DNA of 64,000 nucleotides, from NCBI RefSeq assembly GCF_017591425.1, contig NW_024464918.1, forward strand, positions 27,928,001 through 27,992,000. Reading direction: 5' to 3'. This document shows positions 1 through 12,075 of the stretch, piece by piece. Position 1 is the stretch's first letter, and every line of letters begins with the position of its first letter. The stretch is from Ochotona curzoniae. Its lineage: Eukaryota; Chordata; Mammalia; Lagomorpha; Ochotonidae. A program made the translations under genes and the position numbers. The notes below the pieces were generated by a model. The model ran no database searches. It was not told the origin of the DNA and saw nothing but the letters and a program-made list of their open reading frames with translations.

Positions 1-2590
1 TTTTATTTATTAGGCAGCCTGAAGTATTTTGCTCTGACGATACAAAACAGACTGAGACAACTGCAAAGCTTTCTTCATAGTATATGCATATTACTGAATA
101 ATGGACTGCAAAAACAGTGTTACACCAGATGAAGATGGCCTGTAAACTGTAATAAAGGGCGGGATTCTGGAACATTCTGCTACCAGGAAACTTGAGTGAT
201 GTTAAAGCATCCCTTTGAGCTGTATGACGTGAATGTGAATAGTTTTGGCATGTGGGCATAGACAGTTGAAAGTTCAGAACACCTTAGAAACAAATGTAAA
301 ATAAGATATTGTCTCATTCCTCCAAATATAGTCTATTGCAGCACATCAAAATAAAACAAAAGATAAATATGCTGCATTTCCTGAGAAAGCATACATCATG
401 ACAGAATAAAATTGTGCTGTAATAGAGTCAATGTGTTTGTGAAATTTGGAAAAGTAAACTCTTTAGCTGGCTTAACTTATGGTGGGCCTGTCACCAAAAA
501 TATGAGAATATTCTGATAGCATCTATAAAAACAGGGGTGTTTAAAGAAGACTACTGGAAAGCTGATTAGATACTTATTTGATTTGGAATGTAAAAAAAAA
601 AAATTGAGCCTAGGTTGTAAAAGGGCCCAGAAAGGCAATTACGTGTGTGGATTGAATATTGTCACAGAATTGTTCTGAATCACTCCTTAGCACTTAAGCA
701 AATGGTTACCAGCAGAGGGCCATACATTTGAAATTCACTCCATTTGAACTCGGGGACCGAGTTCTCAGGCAGAGCATAAATCTTGCATGTCTGTCTCCCA
801 TAAGCATGGGTTTTTTGTTTTTACTTTTTGGCATCACCTTGGTTGTTCTTAAGTTACAAAATTGTAGAATCAGAGTTGGAAGGGTGTCTAGAGATGTCAA
901 CTAAATCACTTTTCTGCATAAACTCACCTATCTTTGTGTAAACATTTCCAGGAAGAAAACATTTTGCAAACTACTAAGGATAATGTTAAATTGTTCCAAG
1001 GTTTACAGACCCTTTCGGCTAGGGGTTCTCTTCCATAAACCCTTTGTATTCACTCTGTTGCCCAACCTTCTCTCTCCCATTCCATCTAGACTCTCAGTTT
1101 TTGGATCCTGTATTCTTTTATTTATGTAAATCTGTTTTATTCCTCTTAATATCCCTGTTGCAGTTTTTTAATTTTAATGTCCCAGTTCTACATTTGTTAA
1201 CCTTATGTTTAATCTCCTATCCTTTATATTTTCTCCTAAATCCTCAGTTAGTTGATTTTATTTCACGCTGGAAGCCAGTGAGCAAAATGTTATAAATCAA
1301 GCCAGGAGAAAAATGAAGTATTGGAAAGTGTGAATATCTGAAGGGTTATTTTCACCCATTGCAAGATTTAAAGGCATTCTTGTAGGTTTGGGAAAACCCC
1401 AAAACAGATGGCTGCCAACATTTCTTTTAGGTTTACTTACACAGGCAAAATTGTTGAGAATACTCCTGGCCAACTTCCTATTAGCATCCATAAAGCCTTC
1501 TGTTGGAAGACTTACAAAATCAATTAGAGTTCAGAATATTTTTTAAAGGCATGGTTGAGGGATGCATTTAATGGATTGGATTTTAGGATGTTTTATTCCT
1601 GTGGGGACTGCCTATGAAGTATTATTAGTGGCATATGAAGGACGTGGGAGATTGTGCACTCACCGAGGCATTCATTGAGGTGTATGCTTTCCGGCTCACA
1701 TATACCACTTGTATTTGGAGGTTGTGACACACTCCAAATCCTTATTTTATAAGTTTCACATTCTTTCTCTGAAGAATAGTCTTTGCTCTTTTTAAGAATC
1801 TAGAATCACAACTTAAACCAACTTACAAATACATCCAATGCTTTACCTTTTGTGGGGTAAAGTCTTGATTTATTTTTCTTGATGATACTTTAAAGAGTGC
1901 AGCTGAATTTTCACCAGCAAGGCATCCCCTTGATTTGCTTAGCATAACGGGCTATTTTAGTGCTAAGAGAAGAGCACAGTTAATCCGCAAGTTTCGACTC
2001 CTGATAACCTTGCGATTATATTCTGAAAGAGGAATCATGCATATTCATCAAGTTTGTGAATAAAAATAAAAGTGTTTTTGATTTATAATCTTTTATTAAC
2101 AGAATTTCTGTGGCCTACTTGTGATGACAAAGAGTTATTCTCTGCAGGATGTGTTCAGGGAAACAAAAGTGTCCTGGAGAAGAACGTCCCCATAGAACTA
2201 TTGCAAAGGGAGAGACCACTCCTGCCGGTGACCCAGGAGTGAGTGCTGTTCACACTGGCAAAGATTTACCAACGATGTAATGAGTCAAGGAGACCAGTTG
2301 AAGAGTTTGTAATAGCTAAAGCAGTGAATGTATCATCTATTGAGATTGTGATGAAGTTAACAGTGAGAGAATAAAAATAACCTGTTTGTGGCTTAATGGT
2401 GTGACTGTGAGGGGTCTGTGTGTACATGGGATAGCCTGTAAGGTGATGTTTTCCTGTAAATTTCAGGTGGTAAATATTTTAGGGATTGTACAGCTCCTCA
2501 GCTCTGCTACTACAGCATAAAACAATCATAGCGAATTCTAGCAGAGTTCAGCAAATTCTAAAACAAGTGTGGAATTAGTTTATTTTGAAT
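1..2590. other. Unique AT-rich sequence, no gene recognised
   Basis: No recognisable gene, RNA or interspersed repeat was seen here. The open frames at 706-900, 1044-1295 and 1297-1491 are short, have no similarity I recognise and lack splice or promoter context. Very old repeats beyond visual recognition may be present. Confidence 0.5.
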
Positions 2591-2595
2591 CACAG

Positions 2596-2662
2596 ATGTT
2601 TGAAATCCATGCATAGATCTTTCATAATATGCTTTTTCAATGGTATTTTCGAAGACTTTTGT
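2596..2662. repeat. Fragment of an ancient palindromic-ended element
   Basis: The segment holds 'gaaatccatgcatag' followed by 'cataatatgc' and a degraded 'ttcgaag' end. It resembles one arm of a short element whose ends read 'ttcaaaaagttcatgg' and its complement. Related pieces occur near 5965, 47338, 50549 and 52440 in this window. The family name is not certain. Confidence 0.4.
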
Positions 2663-2796
2663 TTAGAAACAAATGAATAAGACAGTGTTCCAACAAAACA
2701 TTCCTTCCTTTCTAAAACAGATAGCTGGTGAAATGTTTCTCCTGTTTATAGCTTGTCAACCCCTGTTCAATGTTCCTGCTGTGTGATAGCTTTTTA

Positions 2797-2825
2797 AAAG
2801 AAAGTATGTATTTTTATATTAAAGG

Positions 2826-2875
<50 letters not shown>

Positions 2876-3095
2876 GATCTTCCATTTGCTAGTTCGCATC
2901 CCACATGGTTTTAGTGGCTGGAGTTGAGTTGATCTAAAGGCATGAGCCAGGATATTCTTTGGGCTTCCCACATGGCTGCAGGGACCCAAAGATTCGAGCC
3001 ATCCCCTGCTGCTTTCTCAATCCATGAACAGGGAGATGGATTGGAAGTGGAGAAGGTGGGACAGCAAGAAGCGCCATATAGGATGCCATCACCAA
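2797..3095 (-). repeat. Lagomorph tRNA-derived SINE (CSINE), old copy
   Basis: Read on the minus strand, this is a diverged CSINE. The tail side is at the left, followed by 'tagatcttccatttgctagttcgc', split here as 'gatcttccatttgct' and 'agttcgc'; then 'gggcttcccacatggctgcaggg' features and a head-like end near 3090. The A-rich tail position is occupied by a TATC microsatellite. Divergence suggests an old insertion. Confidence 0.7.
2825..2877. repeat. (TATC)n microsatellite in a SINE tail
   Basis: About 12 near-perfect copies of the tetranucleotide 'atct' run from 2827 to 2875. The array sits where the A-rich tail of the minus-strand SINE should be, so it probably grew from that tail. Confidence 0.9.
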
Positions 3096-4255
3096 GGACT
3101 GAGTATTAGTTCGTTATGTCCCAGGACTGGGCCAAAGACAACTTTTTTCTTAGAGAATCTTAGATCATTTGAAATTTTGCTTGAAGGATTTTTTTAGATG
3201 TTGTCCTTTTTCAATCTAAGGTTGAGCTGGAAGATCCATAAAAGCTCTTTGAGTGCCCAATAGTGTCACACTGGAGAAGGTACTTGTACTGTGTATGTGC
3301 CGGAATTGCTTCCAGATGAAAGCCTGTGGTGAGTGGCAGGAATACCAGAAACAGGGGCTTCAGGACGCTTGGTCCAGTGTCTGCTCTGTTGTCCAGGTGT
3401 TGACTCCCTCAGCCTGCAGGGAGACAGCGAGAGTAGAGTGTTTTCTGCCTATGGGATTGTGTAGTGTTAAGTTCTTGGCAAAACTGACTCTGTATGCAGT
3501 CTGAGCTCACTTTGTTTTACTTTTGAGCTGTGTTCCTTAACAAGAGAACTGGTAGCATTTGAAGCGGAGCACCTTTCGTTTCTTGTGCCTTGGGAACTGG
3601 TGAGAAGGATCACGTGTATGGGCAGTTTTTAACACCCTTTTGAAGTTCACCTTATGCTCTTTGCCCTGTGAGGATCCTTGCAGACACACCCGGGAATATT
3701 TCTGTTTTCAGACATGAAGCTGTAACATGTATTCTTTAAAAACTGGCTTGTGTTTTGTATAATGTGTCACATCTCATTGTTTCTACAAATAATTGCTCCT
3801 ATGCTTTAACATGTTTGAAATGAGAATGTATCATGCAGTTATGATGCAGGCAGATGTTATGACATAGTCTGCAGTTGCGGCACAGAAACTGACGTAAATA
3901 TATTTTCTTGCAAATAGATCCCAAAGACAACACAGGAGTGTGACTTAAAAAAAAATGCAGTTTCTTCAAAGCTCTTGAAAGTTCAAAGGGCATCTTCATG
4001 CAGGAAATAGTGAATCTTACTGCCTGTAATTTGTCAGTAACCTGAAATTTGATGAGAGGAGATTGTCTTAATCAACTTTGTTTTTATTTCTTTTTACATA
4101 AACACCAATAAGATATGAAAAAAGGAATAAAATATAAAAATGTTTAAATAATATTAGGTGGACTCTTTAAAAAAATAAAGCTGCAAATGATGAAATTCTG
4201 AGGCTAGAGTGATAAAGCCCTTAAATTGTAAATTATTTAATTGGTATTTTCCCAC
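3096..4255. other. Unique sequence, no gene recognised
   Basis: No gene or clear repeat seen. The open frames at 3253-3504 (+) and 3799-3999 (-) have no recognisable similarity. Confidence 0.45.
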
Positions 4256-4546
4256 CTTTTTAAAAAAATTATTTATTTTTATAAGAAAGTCAGATTTACA
4301 AAGAAAAGGAGGGACAAAGATCTTCCATTGGCTGGTTCACTCCTCAAATGGTCACAAGCCAGGCACTTCTTCAGGTCTCCCATGGGGGTACAGAGTCCCA
4401 AGGCTTTTTGCCATCCTCTCCTGCCTTCCCAGGCCATAATTCCAAAGCTGGAAGGGAAGTGGAGCAGCTGGGATATGAACAGGCACCCGGCACATTCACA
4501 GTGAGGACTTTAGCCTCTAGGCTATTGCATTGGGTCCCAACATTTT
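4256..4546 (-). repeat. CSINE, minus strand
   Basis: The left end is a T-rich tail ('ttatttatttttataag'), followed by 'gatcttccattggctgg', 'aggtctcccatggggg' and 'ccaaggctttttgcc'. The tRNA-like head end is at 'ctaggctattgcattggg' on the right. Overlapping short open frames in three phases are SINE sequence, not genes. Confidence 0.85.
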
Positions 4547-5631
4547 CCCGCTGCTAATGATAAATATATCAGTAGTGTATTCTTATACCTGATGGCATTC
4601 TAAATTTATAAACTAATATGATGGATATTTAAAATGAAAAGAATTAAAATCAAATTAGGCAGAGTGGCAAAATGGAGATTTTATTTTGCATCTCAGAATG
4701 AAGAGAAGTTGGAGATGAGAAATAAAATACAGGTTGCTATCTTCGTTTATACTTGTGTAAGCCAGAGGCCAGAATTAGCATCAGCATCCACTGAAGAACA
4801 CGGGCTTTGTCTTCCTTTTGGGATCAGTGAGCTTAGCTCTCAGAACAGTGCCTGGTGGAGAGCTGGCTGTCTGTCATTTCCTGTTGGTTGTTGATCGGGA
4901 CGAGGGAACCCCTGAGTGAGTCTGTTACATAGAGAGCCAAGGCTCTTCATGTTGACAAAGAACTGTGAGCACAGCTCTGATGACAAATCAAGCCTTCCTT
5001 TGGCTCTGAAGGGCTGCGAATATTTATAAAAGTTATTGTTAACTTTTGATCCCTCAGTTCATATTGGACAAAGAACCATGAATCAACAACAGTGTTACTC
5101 AGAATTGCAGGTGTTTGTCATGAAACTAAGGCCTTGGCAAAAGAAGTTAACCATCTCGAGTTAAATGAGAAACCAGCGTGAGTTATTCTTGAACTTTTGC
5201 TAAACAATTCATCAACTGAGATTCTGGAGCACACTTTACAATAGTGCTTCATGATGTACTGATTCTTTAAGCATTGCTCCGAGAGGAACAACACAAAGCC
5301 TAGGGTATCCGTTTCTCTACCTATTTTGGTCGAAGCAGATGCTAACCACACAGATTTGAAGAACTTGTTTCCAGATGGTATCCAGGATGTTTTGTTCCTG
5401 CAGTTTTTAGATCTGGAATATTCAGGAAACTTAGGTGTCATCACCACCCAAGAAAAATGAAATTCTTACAAAACTCCAAAAGAATCCTTTGGCTGCAGAA
5501 ATGAATTTCCTTTTTAAAAAGTGGATGCTTAGGTATTGAGATCAAAGTTTTTTTCTGGATATTCAGAAGTTTAATTTATGAGGTACCTCAGAAGCTTTCA
5601 GGAAAAATTTGATTTGAATGTAAGTTTTCTG
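4547..5631. other. Unique sequence, no gene recognised
   Basis: Nothing recognisable. A 109-codon open frame on the minus strand (5118-5447) is the longest here. It has no motif I know and no supporting context. Confidence 0.45.
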
Positions 5632-5932
5632 GGGGACGTTCGACACAGTAGCTGAGTCACTCTTGGAATTCTTGCATCCCATGAAGAGTGCTGGACTTGA
5701 GTCCTTGCTCCCTGTTTCTGAATCCAGCTTCCTGTGACGTGCACCCTAGGAGGTAGCGATAGCTGGGCTCTGGTGCATGGATCCCTGCCACCCCTGCGGG
5801 AGAACTGCGTTTCTAGGCTTTGCTTCAGCCTGTCCCATCCCTGGCTGTGATGGTCCCTGTGTGAGTGAACCAGCAGATGGGAGATCTCGGTCGCTCCCTG
5901 TGCATTTCTGTTTTTCAAAATGCAAAATGAAA
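5632..5932 (+). repeat. Old CSINE copy, plus strand
   Basis: Degenerate SINE body: 'cacagtagctgagtcac' head-like start, 'aatccagcttcctg', 'ccctgcgggagaactgcg'-like centre, and 'gtgagtgaaccagcagatgg' before a short A-rich tail near 5920. More diverged than most copies here. Confidence 0.6.
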
Positions 5933-5959
5933 ATCAATACAAAATCTTTAAAGGTAAGT

Positions 5960-6012
5960 TTATTATGGTGTCAAAACATTTTAAATCCATGCATAATTTT
6001 TCGCTAACATGT
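5960..6012. repeat. Fragment of the ancient palindromic-ended element
   Basis: Contains 'aaatccatgcataat' next to 'ttttcgctaacatg', matching the same segment as 2596-2662. Only one arm is present. Confidence 0.3.
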
Positions 6013-6074
6013 TTGTGGAATGTAGATCATGGAAAAACTTAGTATGAACTTTAAAAATTTTGATGTATAACTAT

Positions 6075-6330
6075 TCTTACCATTTAACTCCATATTCTTT
6101 TTAAAAATTACTCTTAGTTTTCAATCCAAAGACACAGGGATGCTACCCTGCACCCTCCGTGGCCCAACGCCTGCAGTGTTCTCCCATGTTACAATGGTAT
6201 AGTCCTTCAGCAACAGTCACAAGTCCAGCATCTTGCCATTTCAGTGCATCATGGCAATGTTGTAGGCATAGACAATGGTACAAAGTCTAGTATTCCATTG
6301 TTGAGATGTGTTAAACTGTTTCATTATCTT
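6075..6330 (-). mobile_element. Old L1-type retrotransposon 3' end, minus strand
   Basis: The reverse complement aligns by eye with plus-strand 53600-53965. Shared pieces include 'gactttgtaccattgtc', 'tatgcctaca', 'gatgctggacttgtgactgt' and 'gaaggactata'. The copy at 53600 ends in an A-rich tail, which suggests a retrotransposon 3' UTR, probably from an old lagomorph L1 subfamily. Family assignment is inference. Confidence 0.5.
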
Positions 6331-6332
6331 TA

Positions 6333-6412
6333 TGAATGTCCTCTCTTTTAATCCCCGTAAGAATACTGCAGTGTAAGTGTTATTATCATTGCTCATTTTC
6401 AAGATAAATGTA
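6333..6412 (+). repeat. MIR fragment
   Basis: Has the MIR core order: 'tttaatccccgtaagaata', then 'tgtaagtgttattatcatt', then 'ctcattttcaagata'. This corresponds to the 'aatcctcacaacaaccct ... attattatccccattttacag' part of the ancient mammalian MIR SINE. Confidence 0.6.
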
Positions 6413-6467
6413 GTCCTGCAACAGAAGGCCCTTGTCCTAGTGTACTCAGTTGAAAAATGTCAGGGAG

Positions 6468-6797
6468 GCCCAGCACAATAGGTCAGGGGATAACTCCTCA
6501 CCTTGCAAATCCTGGGATCCTGTACAGGTGCCATTTATGTCTTGACTGCTCCATTTCACATACATCCAACTCCCTGCTTCTGGCCTGGGAAAGCAGTGGA
6601 GGATGGCCCAAAGGCCTGGGACCCTGTACTGCATGGGAGACCTGGAAGGGGCCCTGGCTCCTGGCTCCTGCTTGACTCAGCTCTGGCTATTGTGGCCCTT
6701 TGGGGACTAAACCATTGGACAGAAGGTCTTTTCTTTGTTTTTTCTTCTCTCTATAAATATGCTTTCCAATAAAAAAAATTCTTGAAAAAAAGAAATG
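6468..6797 (+). repeat. CSINE, plus strand
   Basis: Starts near 'ggcccagcacaataggtc' and carries 'aactccctgcttctggcctggg', split here as 'aactccctgcttctgg' and 'cctgggaaagcagtgg'. It ends with 'tttccaataaaaaaaatt'. Moderately diverged. Confidence 0.85.
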
Positions 6798-8124
6798 ATA
6801 GGGGTAAATATTGAACCAAAGCATTCTGTGTTCATTGCTGTGCTGTCCTGTAAGCGTAAGCCAGGAAGCAAGGCAAGCTTGCTGTCATCTCCAAGAAGTA
6901 TGGACTAGTATCTTTAACTTCAGAGCAGATCGGACTTGGTGCTAGAGTACAGTTTGCATTTTTAGTAGGGTTGATGTGGCAATAGAAAGAAGCCCGGTAT
7001 GGCACCCAGATTTCTTAAATTTTTCTCAGTCTTCTAAGTGAGACAGAAGAAATTTGACAAATTGGAGAAATTGAGAAGTTTGAGTTGTTGAATATCATGT
7101 GGTTTTTTTTTTTGTAAGGAAAGAATATGCTTGTTTAAGAAGGATAAACTTGATGGTGCTGAGAGTAATGAATCACGATGGATCCGTTGACTTGAGAAAT
7201 GCTGGGAATTAACTGATGTGGAGAATAGTGCCCTGGTGCTGTGGTGAGATGAAAGGTGTGTAGCGCAATGGGTAATAAACAGCCAAGACACAGACACACA
7301 AGGTGTTCTGAAGGAGGAAGTGGCCAGTGGGCCTGAGACTCCTCACGCAGAGGGGAGGAGGTGAGTCTGAGTCACTAACACATTCCGTTCTCTTTCGGCC
7401 GGTCTGGGAGTCAGGAACTGTTAGGAGTCAGCAGTGATGATTCCACGGTCACTATCTGAGGGATTCGCCCCGTGCCACCTCCAAAGCATGGCCGTGAGAG
7501 AGATTTTGAAGGCAAAAAATCTGAATTGTTTTAGAAGTCTGCCAGAAATAAAAAGGTCCAACGTGTATACCTAAGAGAGCTGCGAGCCTCGACGGACTAC
7601 GTTGTGGTGGCCTGGACACAGTTTCCATCACCCTTCACCTCCGTGCTACCAAGGATTGCCTCGGGGCTTCGATAGAGCTGCACCCAGTGGCTTGGGCACC
7701 CATTGTTCAGTGAGCACCCACCCACATCTTTCCCTCTACAGAATTAAATTGTTACAATTCCATTTCTTCCATGTGTCTTATAAGTAAAAATTCATTTTCT
7801 AATGTAAAATTTAACAAACATTATTTGGAAACTAACACATTTAACAAAATACCCAAAACAACATGACGTAGCCGCATTCCTGCAGCTTTACCCTGGTACT
7901 GGACAGTTCTGTGTGCTTGTGTGTGTGATTAGCTGACCTGTAATACAACATAAAGAGCCTGCGAGTATGAGCTTGTTGAAAATAACCTTGCTTCCATCTT
8001 TCTCTTTATAAATCTCAAAGAGTAAAAGTGGATATGGAAAATATAAAATTTATATGAATTTTCCTTAAACATCAAGCAGCAGAGTCGGTTATTTTGAAGC
8101 TTCTTTTAAAAATGGGAGTGGTTT
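6798..8124. other. Mostly unique; holds one of two related segments
   Basis: No gene recognised. The stretch 7350-7404 resembles 9370-9429 (see separate entry). The 61-codon frame at 7602-7787 has no recognisable similarity. Confidence 0.4.
7330..7404 (+). repeat. Unclassified repeat, first of two copies
   Basis: 'gaggtgagtctgagtcac', 'taacacattccgttctc' and 'tttcggcc' closely match 9378-9429. Similarity fades on both sides, so this looks like pieces of an old interspersed repeat and not a recent duplication. Confidence 0.4.
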
Positions 8125-8440
8125 GGGCCCGGCACGATAGTGTAGTGGTTAAGGTCTTCGCCTTACATGCATGCACCAGGATCCCATATGGGCGCTGGTT
8201 CTAATCCCGGCAGCCCTGCTTCCCATCCAACTCCCTGCTTGTGGCCTGGGAAAGCAGTTGAGGACGGCCTAAAACCTTGGGGCCCTGCACCAGCGTGGGA
8301 GACCCCAGAGACACTCCTGGCTTCGGATTGACTCAGCTCCAACCGTTGTGGTCACTTGGGGAGTGAATCATCGGACGGAAGATCTTCCTCTCTGTCTCTC
8401 CTCTCTGTATATCTGCCTTTCAGATAAAAGAAAAAAAAGG
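8125..8440 (+). repeat. CSINE, plus strand
   Basis: Well-preserved head: 'gggcccggcacgatagtg', 'gatcccatatgggcgctgg' and the Pol III B-box-like 'ggttctaatcccggc'. The body has 'gaatcatcggacggaagat' and the tail is A-rich at 8427-8440. One of the better preserved copies. Confidence 0.92.
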
Positions 8441-9145
8441 GAGTTTAGGTTTACTTTTCTCACAGGCTATTGTGATTTTTTTCTTTTTATCTTTAAAGTA
8501 AAATTATTTGTCATAAAGAATCAAATAGCTGTAAAATTTTAAAAATGCTTTGTTTTATTTAGCACAAATTGAGCACTAATGTTCTGTGTTCTACGTAGTA
8601 ACTGTTATGGTGCTGAACAGTTAGCATTAATCATTTCCTTTTTCATGCAAGATCAGGCCACACAACGTCAGGAACTGGGAGAAATTTTCTTGACAAGGAT
8701 TTGAACATCTGTAAGCGAGGAAGAAGCCCTCAGAGCAGTAGCACATGCAGGGTGGAATAAAAGGCATGTGTTTCCCTGTTGGTGCTGTGAGCGCTCGGTG
8801 AAGTAGAGTAGCCCAGGAATGGGGGAGCACATGAATGAGGAGATTGCAGACTGCAAAGGAGTGTTTGGCCTGAGTAGGTGGCATGTGGGAAGAGGCTGGG
8901 TGTCTTGGCAGAAAGAACAAAGATAGTTAGAAAGGCCCCTTACAGAATGTGTGGTATTGAAAAGGGTGATTGGAGAGCACAGACATGCCCCGGAGAGAAC
9001 TGCTACCCTGTGAAGTGTAAACCTTAAGAAAATGCCAGGTCTTAGGCTAATGCAGTGACAGACAACGCAAAGAAAGCAGAGTGCATAGTTGCCCAGCCAT
9101 AGCATTGTAGAGCGGCTGATGCCTTGCTAATCCTCTCCAAGGAAC
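8441..9145. other. Probably old repeat mixture, no gene recognised
   Basis: A 145-codon open frame on the minus strand (8668-9105) shows no domain I recognise. 8560-8640 has faint MIR/L2-like wording ('attgagcactaatgttctg'), too weak to call. Confidence 0.35.
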
Positions 9146-9240
9146 AGATTCAGATTTTACCATTTATCATTCGAGTGACCTTGGGCCGTTTTGCTAATGT
9201 TATTGAAACCCACTTTTGCTAATGTGTAAATTCTATTCCT
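9146..9240 (-). repeat. MIR fragment, minus strand
   Basis: 'cattcgagtgaccttgggcc' followed by 'ttattgaaacccac' and 'gctaatgtgtaaa' matches the reverse-complement MIR order 'gtgaccttgggcaagtta ... tgtaaaatg'. Confidence 0.5.
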
Positions 9241-11212
9241 TTATTGTTTGGTACTGCAGTGAAATAATATGTGTGTGTTGTAGACTACAGTGGATGGCAG
9301 CTAGAAGAGGGATCATTACAGGCGACATTTTGAAGAAAAGGATGTTGAGTTTGGTGAGAGACTGCCTGTGCCGAGTGAAGGAGATGAGTCAGAGTTTAGT
9401 CACGAACACATTCTGTTCTCTTTTGGCCACATGCATTTATGAGGCTCTGTAAAGGAATATGATTAACGTTCATTTGAACACTAAACGGTATATTGGTAAA
9501 ACAGTTTTCTGTGTTGGCCTTTTGTACTCTAATTCCCAAGCATCCCACAGCTAGAAAAGCACTCATTTGAGTTGAGTGTGTTTGTCATGCTCTGTCGTCT
9601 CTTCAGTGTAAATATCAGGTCATTTGTCCTCTTTCCTCTGTTCTCTGTGCGATAGCTGAGTCAGGTACTTGCGTTGGAGTGCAGGCCTTGGACGTGCTGT
9701 CTGATGTGGTCTGCCCATCTTCTCATTGTCTTCAGCTACAGTGTGCTTGTGAATGCTTTCCCTGCAGAGTTAGTTTATAATGGAGTATTCCATTGCGTCA
9801 TTTTATAGCACTTGTATCAGATGTGTCATTGCAAAGGGATCGCGGATGCTGTATTTGTTAGTTTGGGAAAATCTTGGTTACATCTCTCCAACAGATAGCT
9901 GAAGGCACTCAGTCCCAAGCCAGCTAATCATGTACACACTCACACTAGTGCAACGAAAGGATGCTTTAGTTGTCGAAGGGAAAAATAAAGAACAAAAAGG
10001 ATTTCTACTTTATTGTCTCATTTGTTTGCTTTTGATGATTGACCCACATTTTTTGCTAGATATGGATTTAAGACCCATTATTTCTGCTACAAATGTTCGG
10101 GTTACCCACCCAAAACCCTGGTATCTGCATATCTAACTCCTAAAGTAGCATAGTATTCTTTAGGAAAGGCAAAAGGAAGTTGAAGAGTCCCATGGTAGAT
10201 GCCGCTGCCCACATGACTGTCCTCTAGAGGCCTGAGAAGGACAGCCTGTGAGATGCTCATCGTAAGAAATCCACGGGCACTCACTTTCTAGGCCCAGAAA
10301 CATGGCACACAGGTCTACCAGTTACCTACAGATCTCATGCCACATTCCGCATCTCTGACACTTTAGACACTGTGAGCATTTTAATTCATCACATGTCCTT
10401 GAAGGCTGAGGTGATATGGAGGAAGAACAGCTGTGTCAGACAACAGCAGCAGTCACAGAAACTGCTTTCAACCCCACAGAGTGAGGCGGCATAGTTGTTT
10501 AACAGCTCCTGGCAAACAGAACACAGGCACTAAGGTTCTTCTCATAATCTCATACTGAGCATAGACCCCAGTCTTGAGCTCAAGAGGGTAAACCTGATCC
10601 TCTTCGCTGTGTGTAAGGACCAGGTTTACCAGCCCATCCTAAGTATTGCCCAGCAGGTGGCTGCTGCACTTGGACATGCAGCTAAAGTGCTTTCACCCTT
10701 CCTGCTCCATGATTTTTCTTCTTCATCTCAGCAGTCAAGCGTGCTCACTGATTCTGTCAGCAGTCTCACCACTATTCAATGATTGTTCTGTTCGTACTCA
10801 ACAAATGTACAATGTTCCCGCTATATGATTTCTGTGTTTGTCTGAATCTGAAAAATATAACCAATCTAGCAGTGCTAGCCAAGTGCTGTAAGGAAATCTG
10901 AGGCATCTATTGTGGAACAGAGAGCAATGGATTCATGCTATACGGTGTGAATTTGAAACCTGTGGTCTATTGGAGAAAATCTAAGGAGTCCGATACAGAT
11001 GCATTGTAAAGACCAGGGTACCAGACCTGAGCGCCCTGTTTCCAAACCAAAACGAAGAGTCTTCCGTACCAGGCGAAACAAACGTATAAATGCCCCATCA
11101 TCTAGTCTGATAGCCTTCTTGAAATGACCTGCAGCTTGAAATCCCCTGCAGTGAGATGTGTACAGTGCAGAAAAGACACACAATTACCTTAGGGAGAGCT
11201 GATTTGGGGACT
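9241..11212. other. Unique sequence; holds second copy of the 7330 repeat
   Basis: 9354-9429 repeats the segment at 7330-7404. Otherwise I saw no gene or repeat. Open frames are all below about 85 codons with no recognisable similarity. Confidence 0.4.
9354..9429 (+). repeat. Unclassified repeat, second of two copies
   Basis: 'gagatgagtcagagttta' and 'cacgaacacattctgttctc' followed by 'ttttggcc' pair with 7350-7404. The copies differ by several substitutions and small indels. Confidence 0.4.
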
Positions 11213-11540
11213 CAGAGTTGTGGCGCAACAGGAGAAGCCGTCCCTCTTAAGGCAGATATGTCATAGCACGGTGCTGATTCAGCCCTGGGCTTCTGCACCT
11301 TTGATCCAGTCCCTGATTGTGCACCTGAAAAGCAGCGGAAGACAACCCAAGTACTCCCTTTCACCCATGTGGGAGACCTAGATGGACTTCTTGGTTCAGT
11401 GCTCAAACTTGGTCCAGCCTGGGATTTGATGGCCATATTGGGAGTGTGCCAACAGATGGCTGAGTCCTCTCTGCTGCTGCTTCTCCTACTCCCTCCCTCT
11501 TTTTCTTTGCTTTTCAAATAATCAAACAAATAATAGGAAA
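11213..11540 (+). repeat. Old CSINE copy, plus strand
   Basis: Order of body pieces fits CSINE: 'gctgattcagccctggg', 'tgtgggagacctagatgg', 'gtgccaacagatggctgag', a pyrimidine-rich run and an A-rich end 'aaataatcaaacaaataat'. Strongly diverged. Confidence 0.6.
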
Positions 11541-12075
11541 GTGTTTTTTTTCTTCTCTACCTGAGAGCTTTCTCTAGGGTCACGGGTAGGGCTTCCCTTT
11601 AACCAGTGCAAATTGGAAGCAGGGTTAATCACACCTGAATAGTCTCAACAAAGGGGGTTTGAAGGTGATCAATGAATAAATGTGCCGGTGCAGTTCCAAG
11701 GACAGGGCACATCCCCAGTGGCCACAGTAGTTAAGCGCTGTCACAGGATGCTTCTCATAGTCTTTTCTCCTTTTCTAGTCCAACTGTCATTTTCCTGGGA
11801 TCACTTTGAAAGAGCCACATTCCACCAGGCTCCTCATTTCAGACCAGGCTATGAGGTAAAGTGGAACTGGATCTTCTAGGCAACAGGGAGCCAGTCACAA
11901 AGTTTAAATCAGTGGGAAGATGTTACCTGATTTACATTTTAGAAAGTTCGCAGTCTGAAGTGCAGAGAATATATTGTCAGCAGGACAGGACTGGAGGCTG
12001 GAAAAGTAGCAGATTGCTGAGTTAATCTGGGCAGGGAAGGACTGTTGGAGGCTGGCACATAGAGAACGTCCTTCT
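11541..12075. other. Unique sequence, no gene recognised
   Basis: Nothing recognisable beyond a 65-codon frame (11682-11879) with no similarity I know. Confidence 0.4.

Noticed and set aside
4209..4557. Three overlapping plus-strand frames of 69-87 codons
   Set aside because: They are three phases of the same minus-strand SINE.
8668..9105. 145-codon minus-strand frame as a gene
   Set aside because: No domain, codon pattern or splice context; the nearby sequence has faint old-repeat wording.
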